Source: Acanthamoeba castellanii str. Neff (taxonomy: Eukaryota; Discosea; Longamoebia; Acanthamoebidae). From it: a DNA stretch of 12,580 nt. A program made the position numbers and the translations under genes. The stretch covers positions 1,162,403 through 1,174,982 of the forward strand of contig NW_004457532.1 of NCBI RefSeq assembly GCF_000313135.1, written 5' to 3'. This document shows positions 8,272-12,580 of this stretch, in pieces. Positions within the stretch are counted from its first letter, which is position 1; every line of letters begins with the position of its first letter. The notes beneath the pieces were generated by a model that saw only the letters and a list, made by a program, of their open reading frames with translations, was not told the DNA's origin and searched no databases.

Positions 8272-8697
8272 ATGGGGCACGACGAGAGGGGCGACTCACG
8301 GTTCCTCTCGGCCACAACCACCACCGCAGACTCCAGCGACTTCGAGTACGGGCTGTGTTCGTGCTGCGCCGATTGCGACGTGTGCCTGTGCGCGTGGTGC
8401 TGTCCGTGCGTCCAGTTCGGCCGCAACTGCGCCGACCTCAGCCAAGACGAACCCGCCAGCTGCTGCTGCTGGGGCCTGGCCTTCCTGTGCGTGCTGGGGC
8501 TGCCCCTGGCCGTGCCGTGCCTCCTCTACAACTCGCGCCGGCGCGTGCGGCGCGAGATGGGCTACAGCGACCGCTGCTGCACCGACTGCTGCGCGGCCCT
8601 CTTCTGCGGGTGCTGCGTGCTCGCGCAGGACGCCAACGAGATCGCGGTCACCCACAAGAGCGAAACCAACCACCGCACCTCCTCCCGTTGGAACTGA
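8272..8697 (+). CDS. PLAC8 family cysteine-rich protein
   Basis: This is a single-exon protein of 141 aa. PLAC8 proteins (plant cadmium-resistance/FW2.2 and animal onzin families) are small Cys-rich proteins tied to membranes, metal-ion handling and cell-size control. Residues 28-51 contain the CC-rich block ending CCPCVQFGRN. Residues 67-86 form a hydrophobic segment rich in Leu, Ala and Val. Residues 102-124 contain CCTDCCAALFCGCCVLAQDA, the family's second Cys block with Gln-Asp after it. The N-terminal 25 residues are polar and Thr-rich. I count more than 20 cysteines. The ATG at 8272 is the first in frame after the A+T-rich 3' end of the exonuclease gene. The stop lies 15 bases from the stop of the convergent gene. 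The family is clear; the substrate or function of this member is unknown. Confidence 0.9.
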   Translation: MGHDERGDSRFLSATTTTADSSDFEYGLCSCCADCDVCLCAWCCPCVQFGRNCADLSQDEPASCCCWGLAFLCVLGLPLAVPCLLYNSRRRVRREMGYSDRCCTDCCAALFCGCCVLAQDANEIAVTHKSETNHRTSSRWN

Positions 8698-8712
8698 CCC
8701 ATTTTTTTTTAA
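8698..8712. other. 15-bp gap between convergent stop codons
   Basis: The PLAC8 gene stops at 8697 (+) and the open frame of the dioxygenase-like gene stops at 8713-8715 (-). Between them is essentially CCC-A-poly(T)-AA. On the - strand AATAAA overlaps the TAG stop and could act as its poly(A) signal. The two 3' UTRs must overlap unless both cleave within this gap. Confidence 0.6.
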
Positions 8713-8885
8713 CTATTTATTTTTCCCTGTGGCCTCGACCTTCATCTCGGCGGGCTTCGTCGTCGGCTTCGTCGTCGGCTTCGTCTTCTTCTCCGTCGCC
8801 GTCGTGGTGGTGGTCTGCTTGAGCTCGGAGGCCTGCTTGTTGAGGGACTCCTTGAGGAGCTCGAGCTCGCTGGCGCGGCGGTTGG
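8713..8885 (-). other. Probable 3' terminal exon of the dioxygenase-like gene
   Basis: On the - strand, open codons starting ELELLKESLNKQASELKQ and continuing as Thr, Lys and Pro repeats run to TAG at 8715-8713. Third positions are almost all G or C, as in real exons here, until the final few codons. The start resembles a coiled coil. It is separated from exon 3 by an A+T-rich stretch like an intron (8886-8916). The only GT donors in reach (ATC|GTCTCC near 8950, CTA|GTCACA at 8922) are in phase 0, and would need a poor GAG acceptor rather than the nearby CCAG. Confidence 0.5.
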
Positions 8886-10003
8886 TAATATATTATATTA
8901 TATATTTGTTTTTTTATGTGACTAGAGAAGAAGGAAGGAAGGAGGAGACGATCATGCCGTAGTAGGTGGGTGCCTGGCGGTGGTAGACCTTGGGCGTGAG
9001 GGTCTTGCCGAAGGCCCGCTGCTGGTGCCGCAGGGCGGCGTCCAGGAGGAGGAAGCCCGTGTAGCCGCAGCTCAGGGCCTCCCGCACCAGCGCGCCCGCA
9101 CCGCCGACCAGCCGCTCCTCGTCCAACGAACTCGCCCACGCCTCAATCGCTTCGTCTGTGTCGTGTCGTGTCGCGTCGCGTCGCGTCGTGTCCATGTGTT
9201 AGCAAACGGTCGAGAGAGGGAGGTGACGCTGAGATGTAGATGAGTTGTGTACCGAAGGGCTGAGCGGTGGCGGACCACGGGTAGGGCGAGTCGGGGCTGC
9301 GGGAGTGGGTGTGGGCGAGGTCGCCGCTGATGGCCACCACCGCGCGCTCGGTCCGCTCCTCGAAGAAGGCCGATATGGTCTCGCCCAGCCGCCGCAGGTC
9401 GGCCGCCATCTGCTCGGGCTCGATGCGCCTCGTCGGCTGGGACAGGATGATGTACGTTGTAGTGGTAGTCTTGCGCTCGATGCCTTTTTCATCTTCATGT
9501 TCTGCATCTTCATCTTCTTGTTGTTGTTGCTTCAGTGCCTGCTCGATGAACCACAGGGGCACGGCCTCGCCCCAGCGCAGGGGCGACTCAACGGCCGAGG
9601 AGAAGGAGGTGATGCCCGACACCCCTATGCCCCGCTCGCTCAGGCGCGATTTGAGCTCGAGGGCCATCGATCTGTTCAGCTGCACCTGTACCGCGTACTC
9701 GCCGTACTCACCCAACCACTCGGCTGTGGTAAACAAAGATGAATTTGATGATGTCGCTACTCGATGCAAACAATGGGATGATGGCGAACCTGAGCCTTTG
9801 GCCTGCTGGTTAAGGTAGAGCCCAAAGTCGCTGTCCAGCGCGATGCCGTGCGGGGTGGACAGAAACACGACGTCGGGCCTAAGCTGCACGAGCTCTCGTG
9901 CGGCCTCCTTCATCGCCCGGTTCAACTGCTCCGAGTAGATGGGCTTGGTTTCATCCAGCAACAACGCCCCGTGCGGGAGCACGAACGACCCCACCAGCGG
10001 CAT
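8713..10003 (-). CDS. Class III extradiol dioxygenase (LigB-like) family protein
   Basis: The family includes protocatechuate 4,5-dioxygenase subunit B and MEMO1-like proteins, usually non-haem iron enzymes or relatives that lost activity. Exons (- strand): 10003-9790, 9723-9253 and 9155 onward; introns are 9789-9724 and 9252-9156. Unspliced, exon 3 ends at TAA 8914-8916, giving 308 aa. FVLPHGALLLD (His11) and STPHGIAL (His52) hold the two expected metal-binding histidines. SGDLAHTHS (Asp206, His209, His211) and EALSCGYTGFLLL with APTYYGMIVSSF are the usual C-terminal family motifs. Residues 136-161 are a Gln/Glu/Lys/Thr insertion of amoebal type. A GC3-rich open stretch at about 8885-8713, ending in a Thr/Lys/Pro tail, looks like a fourth exon; its junction is unresolved. 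The ATG at 10003 is supported by the conserved MPLVGSFVLPHG start. The substrate cannot be told. Confidence 0.85.
9156..9252 (-). repeat. Intron 2 of the dioxygenase-like gene, CGACACGACG repeat
   Basis: On the - strand this intron ends with ACACGACGCGACGCGACG and ACACGACACGACACAG. It therefore carries the 5-nt version (CGACG/CGACA) of the window-wide repeat directly before the acceptor. Splicing joins AQPF to DEAIEAWA in frame. Confidence 0.75.
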
Positions 10004-10023
10004 CCTCTGTAGGCCACGTCTTC

Positions 10024-10039
10024 ATGCATTTCAATGCAT
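10024..10039. repeat. Perfect inverted repeat ATGCATT-TC-AATGCAT
   Basis: Two 7-bp arms flank a 2-nt centre. The element spans the stop codon of the ankyrin/BTB gene and lies 21 bases before the ATG of the dioxygenase-like gene, so it sits where that gene's core promoter or 5' leader should be. It could be a binding site or chance. Confidence 0.45.
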
Positions 10040-12505
10040 CGAAATTGAATTGCACACGCCCAACAAAGAAAGGAATGGGAAATGTCGACGAGCTCTGGCC
10101 GAGTGGCTGCATCTCCATCTTCTGCTTGATGATGTTCGACAAGAAGAGAGATCACGGGGAGGAGGCGGGGCGGCGGCCGAAGAAGAAGAGGAAGACGCGG
10201 AGGCCACCTCCTCGTCCTTCTTCCAGTGGATGGAGCGATACTTCCTGGGCAGGTCCATCTTCTTCTCGAGGACCTCGAAGATGAGCTTGCGGCACACCTC
10301 CCTGTACTCGTCGCCCTTTTCCTCCTTCTCTTCCTCTTCATCGCCGGCCTTCTCCTTGCCCTTCTCCTTCTCCTTCTCCTTCTTCTCGACCTCCATTCCA
10401 CCGCCGATCGTCGCAGCCACGGCTTCGCCTTCACCTTCGCCTTCTTCTTCCTCCGGGGAGTCGGTTCGCCTTCGCTTCTTGGCCGCCGTGGCCGTGGCCG
10501 TGTCGGTCGCGAGCTGCTGTGGCTGCTGCTCGCCTTCGATTTCCATTGCGGCAGCGTCGACGTCGAGCTTGCGCTTCTTCTCCTCTTCTTGCTGCTGCTG
10601 CTTCCGCTGCTGCTGCTGTTCTTGGTCGGTGTCGTGCTGCTGCTGCTCGAGGGCGCGTCGGCGCTGGTGGCCCAGATCGTCGAGGATGAACTTGAGGCAC
10701 GCCTTCTTGACCTCCTTGAACTCGAACTGCTCCGCAATCTCCCACAACATGACGAACGAGTCCTGGAGTGGAACAACGCAACCAATTCGCCCACGTCAGC
10801 GTGTGCGCGTGTCGTGCGCGTGTCGTGTGCGTGTGTCGTGTGCGCGTGTCGCGTGCGCGTGTCGTGTGTCGTGTGCGCGTGTCGTGCGGTGGTACCTGGT
10901 TCTTGTGGATGTTTTGGGCGAGGTACTTCTGGACGGCGATCTGAAGAGACGGCAGCAAGAACTGATCGGCCACGAGCAGCAACTTGACCTGCGCAGTTTT
11001 TTAGATTAAATTAATAAATTAATAACTCATAAAATAAAAAATCCAATATCGGGAAAAGATAAATAATAATAATAATGATAATAATAAAGGGCAAGAGTAC
11101 GGCAAGCTGGAGGTTGAGCTCCTGGTCGGCGTCCAGGCGGTGGGTGTAGAGGAACTTGAGCAGATGCAGGAACACGTCGGGCTCCACGTCGATGATCTCG
11201 ATCTCGCCCTGGCCGACCAATGCCCGCAAATGCACCGTCAGCAATTGCCGCGCCGCAACCAAAACCCCCCGCGGCCAGCACAGGTACCAGATCGGATTCG
11301 CGCCACTGCGACATGAACATGATGTTGAAGTAGTCCGCACGCGAGGAAAGAATCGACTTGTTGGCTCTGCATGCATAGCGACATGGCGTGCGCTGGGCGT
11401 CAGAACACACACACACACACACCACACACAAAATAATAATAAAAATGCAACACGGTCGGACCGAATTCGTTGGCCCTGGACATCGAAGAGGACGTCCCAC
11501 GCGTGTTCGTCACCGCCGCGTTCCTCCGAGGGCAGATCGCCCACCACGATCAGAGAGTCGCTGAGCGGCTCGCCAGGGATCACCGGATCCTCGATCGTGA
11601 ACTGCACATCTGTGACCACAACGCATCAGACAACCGTATGTGTGCCGTGTGTGTGCATGAGAGCGTGTGTGTGTGTGCATCTGGCGTGTGCGGCGTGTGC
11701 GTACCGCAGTCCTTGACGATATGATGGAGGACTGAGCGGCCTTCGGCGTCGATGCGCGTGGGATTGGCGCCCTTCTCGAGCAGCGACTTGATGGCGCTCT
11801 TCTTGCGGATGTCGGCCGCGAAGTGGAGCGGCGTGTACTGGCCGCAGGCGGGCAGCGTGGCGACGTTGGGGTCGGCCCCGTTGTTGAGCAGGATCTCGAC
11901 AAAGTCCTCGTTGTGCCACACGGCGTAGTGGAGCGGCGCGGCGCCGGTGATGTCCCGCGCGTTGATGTCGGCACCCTTCTCCCGCAGGAAACTGATCAGC
12001 TCGGCCGACATTCGCAAGCGCTTCGGCCGCGCGACGTGGTAGTTCTTCGGCCTGGGGCCAATGGCGTCAGTGTGCGCACGACATTGGCACACGACACACG
12101 ACACGTACCGTGCGGCCCAGTGCATGGGCGTGCAGCCTTCGGAGTCGCGCGCGTTGGGGTCTGCGCCGGCGTCGACCAGCAAGCGGGCACTGGCCGCGTC
12201 GGGCTTCTCAGCCTGGAGGTGCAGCGGAGTCCACCCGTCGATGGAGGCGGCCTTGGCATCGAGCCCGTTGGCCAGCAGGTACTCAATGAGCTTCTTCTTC
12301 CTGCAGAAGAGACACGCTCGCACGACGATGAGTCATGTGTGTGTGTGTGTGTGTGTGTGAACGCACTTCTCCACGTGTTGCTCCCAGTCCTTCTGCGCGG
12401 GGGCCTTTTGCTTGATAAACGCAAAGTGTCGCGCCACCGCCGTACTCGGGATCATTTCGAACTTGACCAGCAGCTGGATCGATTCGTCGTCGCCCCACAT
12501 GAAGC
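10031..12505 (-). CDS. Ankyrin-repeat BTB/POZ protein with charged Q/E/K-rich tail (5' end outside window)
   Basis: BTB proteins usually dimerise and bring substrates to Cullin-3 ubiquitin ligases; ankyrin repeats bind partners. Exons (- strand): 12505-12367, 12300-12109, 12051-11705, 11609-11462, 11366-11288, 11208-11101, 10988-10896, 10762-10031. All phases agree, giving 611 visible residues. Residues about 46-225 form roughly five ankyrin repeats (GWTPLHLQA, GADPNARDSEGCTPMHWAA, GADINARDITGAAPLHYAV, YTPLHFAAD). Residues about 260-345 are BTB (DVLFDVQGQRIRANKSILSS, then RADYFNIMF), followed by a BACK-like helical part to about 400. The tail has poly-Gln, acidic runs and basic clusters (KKRKLD, KKRRRTDSPE) that resemble nuclear localisation signals. 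Near the end YREVCRKLIFEVLEKK may be a folded helix. The first visible exon follows a clean acceptor after a TTA-rich intron, so earlier exons probably lie beyond 12580; ATG 12500 is a less likely start. The last residues before the stop are low complexity. Confidence 0.88.
10797..10895 (-). repeat. Intron with CACACGACACGCG repeats in the ankyrin/BTB gene
   Basis: On the - strand the intron starts GTACCACC and consists of ACACGACACGCGC and ACACGACACACG units up to about 10797. It ends shortly after with CACTCCAG at 10763-10770. It joins NIHKNQ to DSFVMLWEIAEQ in frame. Confidence 0.75.
10989..11100 (-). repeat. A+T-rich intron with TTATTA repeat in the ankyrin/BTB gene
   Basis: The intron is almost pure A+T with TTATTATTATTATT, ending AAAAAACTGCGCAG. 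It lies inside the BTB domain and joins LNLQLA to VKLLLVADQF in phase 0. Confidence 0.8.
11408..11432. repeat. (AC)n microsatellite in a BTB-gene intron
   Basis: A CA/AC dinucleotide run lies within intron 11461-11367 of the ankyrin/BTB gene, next to an A+T-rich AATAATAATAAAAATG stretch. Confidence 0.8.
12336..12359. repeat. (GT)n microsatellite in an ankyrin-gene intron
   Basis: A pure GT run lies within intron 12366-12301. On the coding strand it is CACACA right after the donor GTGCGTT. Confidence 0.8.
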
Positions 12506-12580
12506 CTGCAATAATAATAATAATAATAACAATAATAATAATAATAAGCGGCAGTGAGTCGTTGAGGGTACAAAAGGGTA
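12506..12580 (-). other. Intron at the right edge with (TTA)n repeat
   Basis: On the - strand, TTATTATTATTATTG repeats run into GCAG at 12509-12506, a clean acceptor. The sequence before it contains TTTTGTACCC (around 12570), a possible donor of the same GTACCC type used elsewhere. If so, a preceding exon reaches just into the window edge. Confidence 0.5.

Noticed and set aside
8729..8962. Hydrophobic + strand frame (FVVGFVVGFVFFSVAVVVVV) as a membrane peptide
   Set aside because: It starts at a non-ATG codon and is the antisense of a Lys/Thr/Pro repeat exon. The - strand reading fits the GC3 pattern and continues the neighbouring gene.
9922..10794. Ser/Arg-rich - strand frame across the BTB gene's last exon
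   Set aside because: The competing frame continues the BTB/BACK sequence (DSFVMLWEIAEQFEFKEVKK) from the previous exon; this one is an overlapping frame of the same repeats.
10226..10987. Leu-rich + strand frame resembling a membrane protein
   Set aside because: It is the complement of CAG/GAG-rich codons for Gln and Glu on the - strand, and crosses two phase-verified introns.

Overview
The window looks like nuclear DNA of an amoebozoan, most likely Acanthamoeba or a close relative. Exons are very G+C-rich and GC3-rich. Genes are packed a few tens to hundreds of bases apart, and coding regions are broken by many short GT-AG introns (about 60-160 nt, donors mostly GTACGY, GTGCGT or GTACCC). 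Many introns are filled with CGTGTGT/CACACGA-type simple repeats or A+T-rich TTA runs. The organism call is an inference from this style; no marker gene proves it. Exon models were built by hand from splice consensus, phase and family motifs. All five gene models keep an open frame across the junctions given, except one unresolved 3' junction.

Layout: (1) 1-988, + strand, the 3' end of a Ras GTPase-activating protein gene. (2) 989-2049, non-coding. It contains a 706-base block (1273-1978) with no CpG at all, in a window where CpG is otherwise everywhere. (3) 2050-8052, + strand, a 25-exon gene for a DIS3-family exosome exoribonuclease of 1219 aa that resembles DIS3L more than DIS3. (4) 8272-8697, + strand, a single-exon PLAC8/Cys-rich protein. 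(5) 8713-10003, - strand, a class III extradiol-dioxygenase (LigB-like) family protein. (6) 10031-12505 and beyond the right edge, - strand, an ankyrin-repeat/BTB protein with a long charged, glutamine-rich tail.

The genes do not form an obvious pathway: Ras signalling, RNA decay, a cysteine-rich membrane-type protein, a putative metallo-enzyme and a probable ubiquitin-ligase adaptor. The interest lies in gene architecture. A 23-nt microexon carries the invariant SPIRRYA motif of the nuclease. Neighbouring introns carry complementary simple repeats that could pair around single exons. Two convergent genes have stop codons 15 bases apart, and two tandem genes are separated by 27 bases. I found no CRISPR, tRNA, rRNA or intact mobile element, and nothing I would call a new multi-gene system. 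The CpG-free block is the best lead for something not explained by the genes.
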